Positions 36,769 to 46,199 are shown, counted from the stretch's first letter. The stretch is DNA of 64,000 bases from an uncultured Paracoccaceae bacterium (GCA_937927675.1 CALBSG010000006.1:1-64000), one strand, 5' to 3'. Translations and numbers: made by a program. The notes: a model not told the origin generated them from the sequence alone.

Positions 36769-36881
36769 CGCATGTTTCAGATTTTTTGGATGGGAACCAG
36801 AAACGCGCCCCAACCGGCGGTGTCCCGCAGCGCATGGCGAGAGATGCTGCAGGGCGGAGTTGCGCCCGTATGAAGGATCAC

Positions 36882-37340
36882 TCAGATCAAGAGGCCCGCC
36901 GCACCTTCGTGGCGCAAAAGCCAGACCTTGGTCTCCACCCCACCCTTGGCCGAAAAGCCCCCCAGACCCTTTGCGCCCAAGACCCGGTGACAGGGGATAA
37001 AGATCGGCAAAGGGTTGGCACCGCATGCCTGCCCGACGGCCTGCGCCGGCGCACCGACCTGCGCAGAAATCTCGCCATAGGTCAGCGTCTGGCCAAAGGG
37101 GATCGCCGCCATGGCGCGACGGACCTTTTCCTGCAGCCCGCCGCCCCAGTCAAAGGGCAGATCAAAGCGATGCAACGCACCCGCGAAATAGGCGGCAAGC
37201 TGCTCGGCCGCATCGCGCAAGAGCGGCGTTTCCCCCGTTTCCCCGTGCGTGGACGCCCAGGTCAGGCTGGTCAGAACCCCCGCCTTTTCTTGTAAAGTGA
37301 CGGGACCAAGGGGGGTGTCAACGCAGATTGCAGCGTTCAT
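36882..37340 (-). CDS. ogt: methylated-DNA--protein-cysteine methyltransferase
   Basis: A 152-residue O6-alkylguanine-DNA alkyltransferase. The active-site cysteine is in IFIPCHRVLGAKGLGGFS. The Asn-Arg hinge and helix-turn-helix region are in FGQTLTYGEISAQVG. It repairs O6-alkylguanine by stoichiometric self-alkylation. It overlaps the LysR gene upstream by 4 bases, so the two are likely translated together. Confidence 0.93.
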   Translation of the reverse strand: MNAAICVDTPLGPVTLQEKAGVLTSLTWASTHGETGETPLLRDAAEQLAAYFAGALHRFDLPFDWGGGLQEKVRRAMAAIPFGQTLTYGEISAQVGAPAQAVGQACGANPLPIFIPCHRVLGAKGLGGFSAKGGVETKVWLLRHEGAAGLLI

Positions 37341-38239
37341 CCAGCCCCTCCCCGCCCCCTTGGGCCATCTATAGCCTTCGCCCCCAAGGGCGCAAAGGCC
37401 TCGCGCAGCATCGTGGCCATCCCCTCAATCGCGGGCGAGGTGCCACGCGGGTTGCGCCGCAGCATCACGCGGGCATAATCGACGATCGGAAAGCCATCCT
37501 CGGCCGTCAACTCCCGGCACCCGACCGGTATGGTCGAGCGGGACAGGGGGGCCACCGCCATGCCGTTCAGCACCGCCACCCGAAAGCCCCCAGCCATGTC
37601 GCAAGCCCAAGCGGGGCGCCAATCAATGCGTTGCCGCGTCAGCCCTGCTTCGGCGAATTCGCGGCTCCATGCCGATTTGAAATAGACGGCAACCGGCACA
37701 GGATGCCGCAGGTGTTGCTGGTGGGTTTCTGACGTCACCCAAACCGTGGGGTCGATACACAGCACCTCGCCCTCTTGCACATAATCCCAGTCATAGATCA
37801 CCGCGATGTCGATTTCATCCGCCTCGAGCGCCCGGATCTGCGCACTGGAATGGTCAACCCGGACCGAAACCTGTACCCCTTCGTGCCGTTCGTCAAAGGC
37901 GGCCAAGGCCCGCGGCAGCACCGTGCCAGAGTATTCATCAGGAATCCCGACCCGCACCGGCCCCACAAGGGGCTTTTCACGCAGGGCAACGGCGGCTTGA
38001 TCCAACAGCGCCACAACTTTGCGGGCATAGGGCAACAGCTGGTCGCCCCGCGGGGTCAACTCCACCCCACGCGCCTGCCGGGTGAAAAGCGGCTGGCCCA
38101 GACTTTCTTCCAACCGTTTGATCTGCAAGGAAACCGCAGATTGCGTCCGGTAAAGCCGTGCCGCCGCCACGGTCACGGATCCCGCATCAGCCACCGCCAA
38201 AAAGCTGCGCATCAAATCGCTGTCGAGGGGGATCGTCAT
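37337..38239 (-). CDS. LysR family transcriptional regulator
   Basis: A 300-residue regulator from the ATG at 38239. The winged helix-turn-helix at about 8-66 contains VADAGSVTVAAARLYRTQSA and LEESLGQPLFTR, followed by a LysR substrate domain (VGPVRVGIPDEYSG, DIAVIYDWDYVQ). The ligand is unknown. It diverges from the DUF1127 gene at 38339 across 99 bases and leads an overlapping pair with ogt. Confidence 0.9.
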   Translation of the reverse strand: MTIPLDSDLMRSFLAVADAGSVTVAAARLYRTQSAVSLQIKRLEESLGQPLFTRQARGVELTPRGDQLLPYARKVVALLDQAAVALREKPLVGPVRVGIPDEYSGTVLPRALAAFDERHEGVQVSVRVDHSSAQIRALEADEIDIAVIYDWDYVQEGEVLCIDPTVWVTSETHQQHLRHPVPVAVYFKSAWSREFAEAGLTRQRIDWRPAWACDMAGGFRVAVLNGMAVAPLSRSTIPVGCRELTAEDGFPIVDYARVMLRRNPRGTSPAIEGMATMLREAFAPLGAKAIDGPRGRGGAG

Positions 38240-38338
38240 GCCAGATCCATGAGCTAAACTTATGTCAGGGATAAAACCTATTCGTTTGTGAAATGTCAAG
38301 GCAAGGCCCATATTGCAGAACAAGCAAAGGAGTCCGCC

Positions 38339-38542
38339 ATGTTCAGCCACCTGATGTCCCAAATCCAAACCCGCCGTTCGACCAAGTTCCTGCTTGATCG
38401 CTCGGATGACCGTTTGCTGGCGGATATCGGCCTGACGCGCGCCGATCTTGAAGCCATGCATCTGGGTCTTGGCCCGGTCGAAGCCCGCCACAAGGTGTGG
38501 AGCTTCCCGGCCCTGCCGTTCCGCCTTCGTCTCCCTGCCTGA
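38339..38542 (+). CDS. DUF1127 small protein
   Basis: A 67-residue protein with the DUF1127 motif DRLLADIGLTRADLEAMH in its centre and an AAGGAG site upstream of the ATG. The longer frame from 38288 adds poorly conserved residues. It is a paralog of the gene at 27636. The position across from a LysR gene fits a LysR-regulated target but does not prove it. Confidence 0.88.
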   Translation: MFSHLMSQIQTRRSTKFLLDRSDDRLLADIGLTRADLEAMHLGLGPVEARHKVWSFPALPFRLRLPA

Positions 38543-38600
38543 ATGGGCAGTCCTGCAGCGGGGGGCTCTCCCAGTGCCTCCCGCAGCTTTTTTCCCCTTT

Positions 38601-38645
38601 AAAAGACAAAGCGCACCGAAATCTCGGTGCGCTTTGGTCTTTTAC
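38601..38645. terminator. bidirectional terminator between DUF1127 and ileS
   Basis: AAAGCGCACCGA (38608-38619) pairs with TCGGTGCGCTTT (38624-38635) around a 4-base loop. The stem is extended by flanking AAAAGAC/GTCTTTT, giving T-runs on both strands for the convergent genes. Confidence 0.93.
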
Positions 38646-38663
38646 GGGTTTTGAAAAGGCCGA

Positions 38664-41585
38664 TTAGCCTAGCGCATCATTGCAGCGTTTGCAGGTATGG
38701 GCGTGCTTATGGCTGCCCACATCTGACAAGATCTGCCAGCAACGCTGGCACTTCTCGCCCATCGCGGTTTCAAACACCACTGCAACACCCGGCACTTCGG
38801 GCAAGCGGAAGGCTTCGGCCGGGGCGGGATCGGCGGTCAGACCGATGGCGCTGGTGATGCACAGATCGGCAAAGTTCACCGATTTCAGCGCCGCCAGCAG
38901 GCCCGCATCTTCGACATGTACCACCGGGGCCGCCTCAAGGCTGGCACCGATCACCTTGGCCGTGCGCTGCACCTCCAAGGCACCGGTCACAACCCGGCGG
39001 GCGGCACGGATGCCCTCCCACTTGGTTGCCAAAGCCTCGTCCCGCCAAACGCTGGGCGTTTCGGGGAAATCTTCCAGATGCACCGAGGTATCCTCGCCCG
39101 GATTGCGGCACAGCCAGACCTCTTCCATGGTGAAGGTCAGGATCGGGGCCAGCCACAGCGTCAGACGGTGGAACAGGATATCCAGCACCGTGCGCGCCGC
39201 GCGGCGGCGGGTCGAGGACGGCGCGTCGCAATAAAGGCTGTCTTTGCGAATGTCGAAGTAGACGGCCGACAGATCGGTGGTCGCAAAGGTGAACAGCTTT
39301 TGGAAGACACCCTGGAAGTCATATTTGGCGTATCCCTGACGCACCTCGACGTCGAGCTCGGCCAAACGGTGCAGCACCCAGCGTTCCAACTCCGGCATCT
39401 CCGCCGGGGCGACCTTTTCCGCCTCGGTAAAGCCCGCCAGATTGCCAAGCATGAAGCGCAGGGTGTTGCGCAGCCGGCGATAGCTGTCCGCCACGCCTTT
39501 CAGGATTTCCTTCCCGATGCGCAGGTCCACCGTATAGTCAGACTGCGCCACCCAAAGCCGCAGGATATCAGCGCCGTATTCGTCGATCACCTGCTGCGGG
39601 GCGACGGTATTGCCCAAGGACTTGGACATTTTCATGCCCTTTTCGTCCAGCGTGAACCCGTGGGTCAGCACACCGCGATAAGGCGCGCGCCCCTTGGTGC
39701 CGCAAGCTTGCAGCATCGAAGAATGGAACCAGCCACGATGCTGGTCGGTGCCTTCCAGATAGAGATCCGCAATGCCATCGGCGCTGCCATCCTCGCGGTC
39801 CCGCAGCACGAACGCATGGGTAGAGCCAGAGTCGAACCAGACGTCCAGAACGTCGAAGACCTGATTATAGGCCGCCGGGTCCACGATGCCCGCCAGCATC
39901 TTTTCCTTAAAGCCCGCCACATACCAGACATCAGCGCCATCGGCCTCAAACGCGGCCTTGATGCGCGCGTTGACCTCGGGGTTGCGCAGCAGGAAATCGG
40001 CGTCCGTCGGTTTGGCCCCAACCTTGGTAAAGCAGGTCAGCGGCACGCCCCAGGCGCGTTGGCGCGACAGCACCCAGTCAGGCCGCGCCTCGATCATCGA
40101 GTGCAGACGGTTGCGACCAGAAACCGGGGTGAACTCCACCAGATCGGTGATGGATTTCAGCGCGCGGGCGCGGATGGTGTCGCCATAGGTGCCTTGCCCG
40201 TCGTCAATCTTGGCATCAATCGCAGCAAACCATTGCGGCGTGTTGCGATAGATCACCGGGGCCTTTGAGCGCCACGAATGCGGGTAGGAATGCTTGAGCT
40301 TGCCCTTGGCAAACAGCGCAGCGGCCCCGGCCAAAGCCTTGATGTTCGAAACGTTTGCCGGGCCTTCCTTGCCGTCGGGCAGGATGATGTGCTGACCGCC
40401 GAACAAGGGCAGATCGGTGCGGTAGCTGCCATCGGCCTCGACGTTGTAGGTCATCGGCAGGCGGTATTTCAGGCCCACCTGATAATCGTCATCACCATGG
40501 CTTGGCGCGGTATGGACAAAGCCGGTGCCCGCGTCATCGGTCACATGGTCGCCGGGAAGCATGGGAACATCATAGTCCCATTCGCCATTGCCGCCCTCGA
40601 TCTTGGCATAGGGGTGGGACAGAAGAACGCCTTCAAACTCGGTCACAGCCACGTCGCGCAGACGGGTGAAGCCTTCGACGCGGGCGGATTTCATCACGCT
40701 TTCGGCCAAAGCGTCGGCAAGGATGATGACCTCGCCCACCACGGCCGCCGAATGTTCGCCCAAAGCGTCCACACGATAGGCGCCATAGGCAATGCCCGGC
40801 CCGTAAGCCACAGCGCGGTTTTGCGGGATGGTCCAAGGCGTCGTGGTCCAGATCACCACAGTGGCACCATCAAGACCCGACTGCGGACGGAAGCGCACCC
40901 AGATCATGTGGCTGGTGTGGTCGTGGTATTCCACCTCGGCTTCGGCCAGCGCGGTCTTTTCGACCGGCGACCACATGACGGGCTTGGAGCCTTGATACAA
41001 AGTCCCGTTCATCAGGAACTTCATGAACTCATCCGCGATCACCGCCTCGGCGTGGTAATCCATGGTGAGATAGGGCTTTTCCCACTTGCCAGTGACGCCC
41101 AGCCGCTTGAACTCGGCGCGTTGCACGTCGATCCAGCCCTCGGCGAACTTGCGGCATTCCTGACGGAAGGCCACGACATCCACGTCGTCCTTGTTCAGAC
41201 CCTTGGCGCGGTATTGCTCTTCGATCTTCCATTCGATCGGCAGGCCGTGGCAATCCCAACCCGGCACATAGCGGGCGTCTTTGCCCATCATCTGCTGGCT
41301 GCGCACCACCATATCTTTGAGGATCTTGTTCAGCGCATGGCCGATGTGCAGATGGCCGTTGGCGTAGGGCGGGCCGTCATGCAGCGTGAAATCCCGGCGT
41401 TTCTGGCCGTCTTGGCCTTTCTTGGCGCGCAACCGATCGTAAACACCGATCTTTTCCCAGCGGGCCAGCCAATCGGGTTCGCGCTGCGGCAGGCCTGCAC
41501 GCATCGGGAAATCGGTTTCTGGCAGGAAAACGGTATCGCGGTAGTCAGTCGTCTGATCGTCGGTCTTGGGCGTATCGGCGCACAT
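38664..41585 (-). CDS. ileS: isoleucine--tRNA ligase
   Basis: The 973-residue enzyme has HIGH in YANGHLHIGHALNKIL, KMSKS in KGMKMSKSLGNTVAPQQ, an editing domain, an anticodon-binding domain and the C-terminal zinc cysteines C-Q-R-C and C-K-R-C of the type 1 bacterial enzyme. It charges tRNA-Ile. The preferred start is the ATG at 41585 (MCADTPKTDDQ) with AAGGA upstream; the frame to 41633 is longer. A hairpin lies at 41646-41670 upstream. Confidence 0.96.
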   Translation of the reverse strand: MCADTPKTDDQTTDYRDTVFLPETDFPMRAGLPQREPDWLARWEKIGVYDRLRAKKGQDGQKRRDFTLHDGPPYANGHLHIGHALNKILKDMVVRSQQMMGKDARYVPGWDCHGLPIEWKIEEQYRAKGLNKDDVDVVAFRQECRKFAEGWIDVQRAEFKRLGVTGKWEKPYLTMDYHAEAVIADEFMKFLMNGTLYQGSKPVMWSPVEKTALAEAEVEYHDHTSHMIWVRFRPQSGLDGATVVIWTTTPWTIPQNRAVAYGPGIAYGAYRVDALGEHSAAVVGEVIILADALAESVMKSARVEGFTRLRDVAVTEFEGVLLSHPYAKIEGGNGEWDYDVPMLPGDHVTDDAGTGFVHTAPSHGDDDYQVGLKYRLPMTYNVEADGSYRTDLPLFGGQHIILPDGKEGPANVSNIKALAGAAALFAKGKLKHSYPHSWRSKAPVIYRNTPQWFAAIDAKIDDGQGTYGDTIRARALKSITDLVEFTPVSGRNRLHSMIEARPDWVLSRQRAWGVPLTCFTKVGAKPTDADFLLRNPEVNARIKAAFEADGADVWYVAGFKEKMLAGIVDPAAYNQVFDVLDVWFDSGSTHAFVLRDREDGSADGIADLYLEGTDQHRGWFHSSMLQACGTKGRAPYRGVLTHGFTLDEKGMKMSKSLGNTVAPQQVIDEYGADILRLWVAQSDYTVDLRIGKEILKGVADSYRRLRNTLRFMLGNLAGFTEAEKVAPAEMPELERWVLHRLAELDVEVRQGYAKYDFQGVFQKLFTFATTDLSAVYFDIRKDSLYCDAPSSTRRRAARTVLDILFHRLTLWLAPILTFTMEEVWLCRNPGEDTSVHLEDFPETPSVWRDEALATKWEGIRAARRVVTGALEVQRTAKVIGASLEAAPVVHVEDAGLLAALKSVNFADLCITSAIGLTADPAPAEAFRLPEVPGVAVVFETAMGEKCQRCWQILSDVGSHKHAHTCKRCNDALG

Positions 41586-41645
41586 CGGATGCGGTCCTTG
41601 GAAGGAGGAATGGGTCGGAGAAAGGGCCAGCACAGCGGCCGAAAT

Positions 41646-41670
41646 CCCGGCGCCCTATCAGGACGCCGGG
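41646..41670 (-). other. hairpin upstream of ileS
   Basis: CCCGGCG (41646-41652) pairs with CGCCGGG (41664-41670), with CCTATCAGG inside. It lies about 60 bases before the ileS start and could be a leader element or an unrelated terminator. No T-box or riboswitch features are visible. Confidence 0.35.
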
Positions 41671-41803
41671 CCGATAATTCGAAGAACAGGCATGGATATG
41701 CAGCTCATGCCCGCCTTATAGGCAGGCCCCGGCCCAAGGTCAAAGGGGTGCGGCGTTCGGGCGGCTTGCAGGCGCAAGCAGCAAGGGTCAAGCTTGGTGC
41801 ATC

Positions 41804-42199
41804 ATGACCAATGCCCTGCCCCCACGATTTGACATCACCGCCGACGAAATTGATCTGGTGGTGGCGGAATTTTACGCTGCCATCCGGAATCACCCCGGCC
41901 TTGGCCCGGTGTTTTCGGCGCATGTCACCGATTGGCCCGAACATGAGGCGAAGATTGCCCGCTTTTGGCGCAACGCGATCTTGATGGAGCGCGGCTATGA
42001 CGGCAATCCCTTTGCCGCCCATCAGGCAGCGGGAAATGTGCGAGCGGCGATGTTTGATGTCTGGCTGGGCCTGTTCGATTCGGTACTGAAGCGTAATCTT
42101 TCGGCCCAAACCGCACAAAGCTGGTCAGAACTGGCGCATCGGATCGGGCGCGGCCTGCGGATGGGGGTAGAAGCGGGCAGCGTGCCGGGGCTGCGCTAA
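41804..42199 (+). CDS. group III truncated haemoglobin
   Basis: A 131-residue protein with the short globin core: FDITADEIDLVVAEFYAAIRNHPGLGPVF, split over helices, then WPEHEAKIARFWRNAILMERGYDGNPFAAHQ. The proximal histidine is in AHQAAG. Group III truncated haemoglobins bind oxygen or nitric oxide. It ends 5 bases from the convergent irr, with no shared transcript. Confidence 0.9.
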   Translation: MTNALPPRFDITADEIDLVVAEFYAAIRNHPGLGPVFSAHVTDWPEHEAKIARFWRNAILMERGYDGNPFAAHQAAGNVRAAMFDVWLGLFDSVLKRNLSAQTAQSWSELAHRIGRGLRMGVEAGSVPGLR

Positions 42200-42204
42200 G
42201 ACGC

Positions 42205-42633
42205 TCAGGCTTTTCTCAGCCGGATCACCACATCAACCCGCGCGATCTCGGCCCCTTCGGGCGCTGCGGGCAGTTCGGCGATTTTCAACTGGGCGGCGGG
42301 TGCGTCGGTCAAGACCCCGGTTTCCTCCCAGTAGAAATGCGGGTGATCGTCAAGGCGGGTGTCGAAATAGGACCGCGAGCCATCCACCACCACTTCGTTC
42401 ATCAACCCTGCATCGCAAAAGGCACGCAGCGTGTTGTAGACGGTGGCAAGGCTGACCTTGTCCGCGGTTCCGGCGGCGGCGGCATAAAGCCCCTCGGCCG
42501 TGACATGGCGGTGTTCCCCATCCCCAACCAGCAGCGAGGCGAGCGCAAGCCGCTGCCGCGTCGGCCGCAGCCCCCCGCGCGCCAGCCAATCGGCAAGCCG
42601 CAGTTCCGGGTCAAGAGAGGTCATTTCGTTCAT
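42205..42633 (-). CDS. irr: iron response regulator Irr (Fur family)
   Basis: A 142-residue Fur family protein. The winged helix contains LRPTRQRLALASLLV and KVSLATVYNTLRAF; DDHPHFYWEETG is a His-rich metal or haem region. The start at 42633 follows the family (MNEMTSLDPELRLADWL). Irr controls iron and haem genes in alphaproteobacteria; the neighbourhood (fabA divergent, fabB-fabI) is the typical irr locus in Rhodobacteraceae. A candidate ICE site lies in the gap at 42655-42671. Confidence 0.92.
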   Translation of the reverse strand: MNEMTSLDPELRLADWLARGGLRPTRQRLALASLLVGDGEHRHVTAEGLYAAAAGTADKVSLATVYNTLRAFCDAGLMNEVVVDGSRSYFDTRLDDHPHFYWEETGVLTDAPAAQLKIAELPAAPEGAEIARVDVVIRLRKA

Positions 42634-42654
42634 GGGTTCAGTATTAAGGCCATA

Positions 42655-42671
42655 TCTAGAATAATTCAATT
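42655..42671. promoter_or_regulatory. candidate iron-control (ICE) element for Irr
   Basis: TCTAGAA-TAA-TTCAATT resembles the ICE motif TTTAGAA-N3-TTCTAAA (6 of 7 in the left half, 5 of 7 in the right). It lies 22 bases upstream of irr in the divergent gap with fabA. The match is imperfect, and the assignment is inferred from motif and position. Confidence 0.5.
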
Positions 42672-42810
42672 GGCTTTCCCCCCACCCAGTCCCGGCGCAG
42701 GCAAGCGGGCATTTCCCTGTGCGAAAAGCGGTCCCTTCCCCCACCCTTGCTTCCCTATCCATGGGGGTGATACACGGAGGAAACAACAGCCTTTGGGGGA
42801 CAGGGGGCGC

Positions 42811-43320
42811 ATGGGCCAATATCCGACATCGTTCAGCAAGGAAGACCTTCTGAAATGCGCGCGTGGCGAACTCTTTGGGCCGGGCAACGCGCAGCTGCCT
42901 GCGCCGCCCATGTTGATGATGGACCGCATCACCGAGATTTCCGAGGACGGCGGCCTGCACGGCAAAGGCCATGTGGTTGCCGAATTCGACATCACCCCGG
43001 ACCTTTGGTTCTTTGATTGCCACTTCCCCGGCAACCCGATCATGCCGGGCTGCCTTGGCCTTGATGGCCTGTGGCAATTGACCGGGTTCAATCTGGGCTG
43101 GCGCGGCTGGGAAGGCCGGGGCTATGCGCTGGGTGTGGGCGAGGTCAAGCTGACCGGCATGGTGCGCCCTGATCGCAAGATGCTGACCTACAAAGTCGAT
43201 TTCACCAAAGCCATCCAAACCCGTCGCCTGACCATGGGCGTTGCCAACGGCATCGTCGAAGCAGACGGCGAGGTCATTTATCAGGTCACCGACATGAAGG
43301 TTGCCCTCTCGGCAAACTGA
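42811..43320 (+). CDS. fabA: 3-hydroxydecanoyl-ACP dehydratase/isomerase FabA
   Basis: A 169-residue hot-dog protein. The catalytic His is in FFDCHFPGNPIMPGCLGLD, with the Asp in CLGLDGLWQ. It introduces the double bond for unsaturated fatty acid synthesis in the anaerobic pathway. A G-rich site precedes the ATG at 42811. It starts the fabA-fabB-fabI set. Confidence 0.96.
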   Translation: MGQYPTSFSKEDLLKCARGELFGPGNAQLPAPPMLMMDRITEISEDGGLHGKGHVVAEFDITPDLWFFDCHFPGNPIMPGCLGLDGLWQLTGFNLGWRGWEGRGYALGVGEVKLTGMVRPDRKMLTYKVDFTKAIQTRRLTMGVANGIVEADGEVIYQVTDMKVALSAN

Positions 43321-43336
43321 GGAAAGGAACACGCCC

Positions 43337-44566
43337 ATGCGTCGCGTCGTCATCACCGGGATCGGGATCATCTCGTCCATCGGGAACAATGCTACCGAGG
43401 TTGAAGCATCGCTGCGGGCCGGGAAATCCGGCATCGTCTTTGCCCCTGAATACGCCGAACACGGTTTCCGCAGCCAGATCCACGGCATGCCGCAGATCAC
43501 GCTGGAAGATCACATCGACAAGCGCGACCTGCGCTTCATGGGGCCGGGCGCGGCCTATAACTTCCTTGCCATGCAGCAGGCGATTGCCGACTCTGGCTTG
43601 ACCGAAGCCGAAGTGTCCAATGATCGGGCGGGCCTGATCATGGGGTCGGGCGGGCCGTCGACCTCGAACTTCTTTGAAGCCCACCGCATCGTGATGGAAA
43701 AGGGCGCGCCCAAGCGCATGGGGCCGTTCATGGTCACGCGCTGCATGTCCTCGACCAACTCGGCCTGCCTTGCGACGCCTTTCAAGATCAAGGGCGTGAA
43801 CTATTCGATCACCTCGGCCTGCTCGACCTCGGCGCATTGCATCGGCAACGGCACCGAGTTGATCCAGATGGGCAAGCAGGATGTGGTTTTTGCCGGCGGC
43901 GGCGAGGAACTGGATTGGACGCTGTCCTGCCTGTTTGACGCCATGGGCGCGATGTCGTCGAAATACAACGACACCCCGACCACCGCGAGCCGCACCTATG
44001 ACGCGACCCGTGATGGCTTTGTCATCGCAGGCGGCGGCGGTGTTGTCGTGCTGGAAGAACTGAACCACGCCTTGGCCCGTGGCGCCAAGATCTATGGCGA
44101 AGTGACCGGCTATGGCGCGACGTCGGACGGCTATGACATGGTTGCCCCTTCGGGCGAAGGCGGCGAGCGATCGATGCGGTTGGCGCTGTCGACCCTGCCT
44201 GATGGCCGCAAGATCGACTACATCAACAGCCACGGCACCTCGACCGTCGTCGGCGATGTGACCGAGATGGAAGCCGTGCGCCGTGTCTTTGGCAAAGGCT
44301 CTACCCCGCCCGTCGCCTCGACCAAATCTCTGACCGGCCACTCGTTGGGCGCGACCGGCGTGCATGAGGCGATTTACAGCCTTCTGATGATGCAGGGCAA
44401 ATTCATCGCCGCAAGCGCCAACGTCACCACGTTGGACCCGGCGCTGGACCCGTCCGAGATTGTCACGACCCTGCGGGAAAATGTCGAACTGGATTCGGTC
44501 CTGTCCAACAGCTTCGGCTTTGGCGGCACCAACGCAACCTTGGTGATGTCGAAGTATCTCGGCTGA
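43337..44566 (+). CDS. fabB: beta-ketoacyl-ACP synthase I FabB
   Basis: A 409-residue ketoacyl synthase with the catalytic Cys in SITSACSTSAHC and the two histidines in INSHGTSTVVGD and SLTGHSLGATG. With FabA it extends unsaturated intermediates. It starts 16 bases after fabA with GGAAAGGAA upstream. The start at 43337 gives MRRVVITGIGIIS; the longer frame from 43301 overlaps fabA and is rejected. Confidence 0.96.
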   Translation: MRRVVITGIGIISSIGNNATEVEASLRAGKSGIVFAPEYAEHGFRSQIHGMPQITLEDHIDKRDLRFMGPGAAYNFLAMQQAIADSGLTEAEVSNDRAGLIMGSGGPSTSNFFEAHRIVMEKGAPKRMGPFMVTRCMSSTNSACLATPFKIKGVNYSITSACSTSAHCIGNGTELIQMGKQDVVFAGGGEELDWTLSCLFDAMGAMSSKYNDTPTTASRTYDATRDGFVIAGGGGVVVLEELNHALARGAKIYGEVTGYGATSDGYDMVAPSGEGGERSMRLALSTLPDGRKIDYINSHGTSTVVGDVTEMEAVRRVFGKGSTPPVASTKSLTGHSLGATGVHEAIYSLLMMQGKFIAASANVTTLDPALDPSEIVTTLRENVELDSVLSNSFGFGGTNATLVMSKYLG

Positions 44567-44587
44567 TTTTTTGACAGGAGTGCCAGT

Positions 44588-45376
44588 ATGGCCGATCTGA
44601 TGAAGGGCAAGCGCGGGCTTGTCATGGGCGTGGCGAATGAACGGTCCATCGCCTGGGGCATTGCAAAGGCGCTTGCCGATGAAGGGGCCGAGCTGGCATT
44701 TTCCTATCAGGGCGACGCATTTGGCAAACGGGTAGAGCCGCTGGCAGCCAGTGTTGGCAGCGATTTTCTGGTTGATGTCGATGTGACCGATGATGACAGC
44801 CTTTCCGCGTGCTTTGGCGCACTGAAGGACCGCTGGGGCACGATGGATTTTCTGATCCATGCCATTGCCTTTTCGGACAAGAACGAACTGACGGGCCGTT
44901 TCATCAACACCACCCGCGGGAATTTCACCAATTCGCTGGCGATTTCCTGCTTTAGCTTCATCGACGTCTCGCGCCGTGCCGCGGAGCTGATGCCGGATGG
45001 CGGCAGCCTTATCACGCTGACCTATGGCGGGTCGAACCGCGTCACGCCGAACTATAACGTGATGGGCGTGGCAAAGGCCGCATTGGAAAGCGCCACGCGC
45101 TATCTGGCCAATGATCTGGGTCCGCAGCAGGTGCGCGTGAACGCCATTTCGCCCGGCCCGATGAAGACGCTGGCCGGTGCCGCGATTGGTGGCGCCCGCG
45201 CAACCTTCCGCCACACCGAAGCCAATGCCCCGATGCGCGCCAACGCAAGCCTTGAGGCCATCGGCGGCACTGCCGTCTGGCTGTGCAGTGATTACGGCAA
45301 TTGCACCACGGGCGAGGTGGTGCATGTCGATTGCGGCTTCCACGTTCTGGGCATGCCACAGCAGGACAACCTGTAA
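44588..45376 (+). CDS. fabI: enoyl-ACP reductase (NADH) FabI
   Basis: A 262-residue SDR: dinucleotide start LVMGVANERSIAWGIAKAL, catalytic Tyr/Lys spaced as FabI (Y-N-V-MGVAKAALE), and AISPGPMKTLAGAAI. It performs the last reduction in fatty acid elongation. GACAGGAG lies upstream of the ATG. It completes the fab operon. Confidence 0.95.
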   Translation: MADLMKGKRGLVMGVANERSIAWGIAKALADEGAELAFSYQGDAFGKRVEPLAASVGSDFLVDVDVTDDDSLSACFGALKDRWGTMDFLIHAIAFSDKNELTGRFINTTRGNFTNSLAISCFSFIDVSRRAAELMPDGGSLITLTYGGSNRVTPNYNVMGVAKAALESATRYLANDLGPQQVRVNAISPGPMKTLAGAAIGGARATFRHTEANAPMRANASLEAIGGTAVWLCSDYGNCTTGEVVHVDCGFHVLGMPQQDNL

Positions 45377-45382
45377 TCTTCG

Positions 45383-46183
45383 ATGCTGTATCTGGTTGCC
45401 GCGGCTGCCCTGTGCCTTGCCACTTGGAAAATGCTTCAAGGGGGATGGCGCGGGCAGCGCGGCTTTCAGGTGATCGGTTTTGATCTTGGCGGGGCTGCCT
45501 TGGGCGGGCTTGCTGTGGGTTTGGCGGTGCATTTTCTGGGTGCGCTTTATGGCATCGCCTTTGTTGTTGCCGTGGCGGTGCATGAATTTGGCCATGTCGC
45601 GGCCTACCGGGTCTGTGGCCATGCCGATGCGCGGTTCCGCTTGATCCCGCTGATGGGCGGGGTGACGATTTCGAACACCGCGCCCGCCAGTTCAGACAAG
45701 GCACTGTTCATCACCCTGATGGGCCCCGCAATCAACCTTGGCCCGATGGCGCTGTGTCTTGCGCTGGCTGCAATCCTCTCCTCCGCCGAGTTTGGCAGCA
45801 CGCTGCCCTATCAGATCGGCAACTACCTTTACGTTCAGGGTATGGTCTTTGCCGGGCTCAATTTCTTCAACCTTTTGCCGCTTTGGCCTTTAGACGGCGG
45901 CAAGCTGACACAGCGGCTGGTCTATAGCTTCGCCCCCGGTCTGACGCGGCAGGCGTCGCTTGCCATGATGGTTCTGGCAGTCGCGCTCTGCCTGATGACC
46001 CGGTCGTGGTTCTTGTTGTTCTTTGTGGTGATGGGCTGGCCGGGGTTGGTCCAATCAGAGGCCATGCTGCGCGTGCAGCACCCGCTGTCGAACCGTCAAA
46101 GGCTGCTGGCGCTTGGCGCCTACCTGACCACAGCGGCGGCGTTTTTCAGCGGCGCCCACCCGCTGCTGAGCGGATTTCTATAG
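45383..46183 (+). CDS. M50 site-2-protease family membrane protein
   Basis: A 266-residue integral membrane protein with the zinc motif HEFGH (in AVAVHEFGHVAAYR) and NLLPLWPLDGGK, which supplies the third ligand, in the site-2-protease arrangement. About six helices. It is co-directional with fabI, 6 bases apart, so it may belong to the same transcript. The substrate is unknown; anti-sigma factors are typical targets. Confidence 0.85.
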   Translation: MLYLVAAAALCLATWKMLQGGWRGQRGFQVIGFDLGGAALGGLAVGLAVHFLGALYGIAFVVAVAVHEFGHVAAYRVCGHADARFRLIPLMGGVTISNTAPASSDKALFITLMGPAINLGPMALCLALAAILSSAEFGSTLPYQIGNYLYVQGMVFAGLNFFNLLPLWPLDGGKLTQRLVYSFAPGLTRQASLAMMVLAVALCLMTRSWFLLFFVVMGWPGLVQSEAMLRVQHPLSNRQRLLALGAYLTTAAAFFSGAHPLLSGFL

Positions 46184-46199
46184 CAAATATCAGGGATTT

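Noticed and set aside
41586..41803. T-box riboswitch upstream of ileS
   Set aside because: T-box elements are typical of Firmicutes; only a simple GC hairpin is visible, without a specifier loop or T-box sequence.
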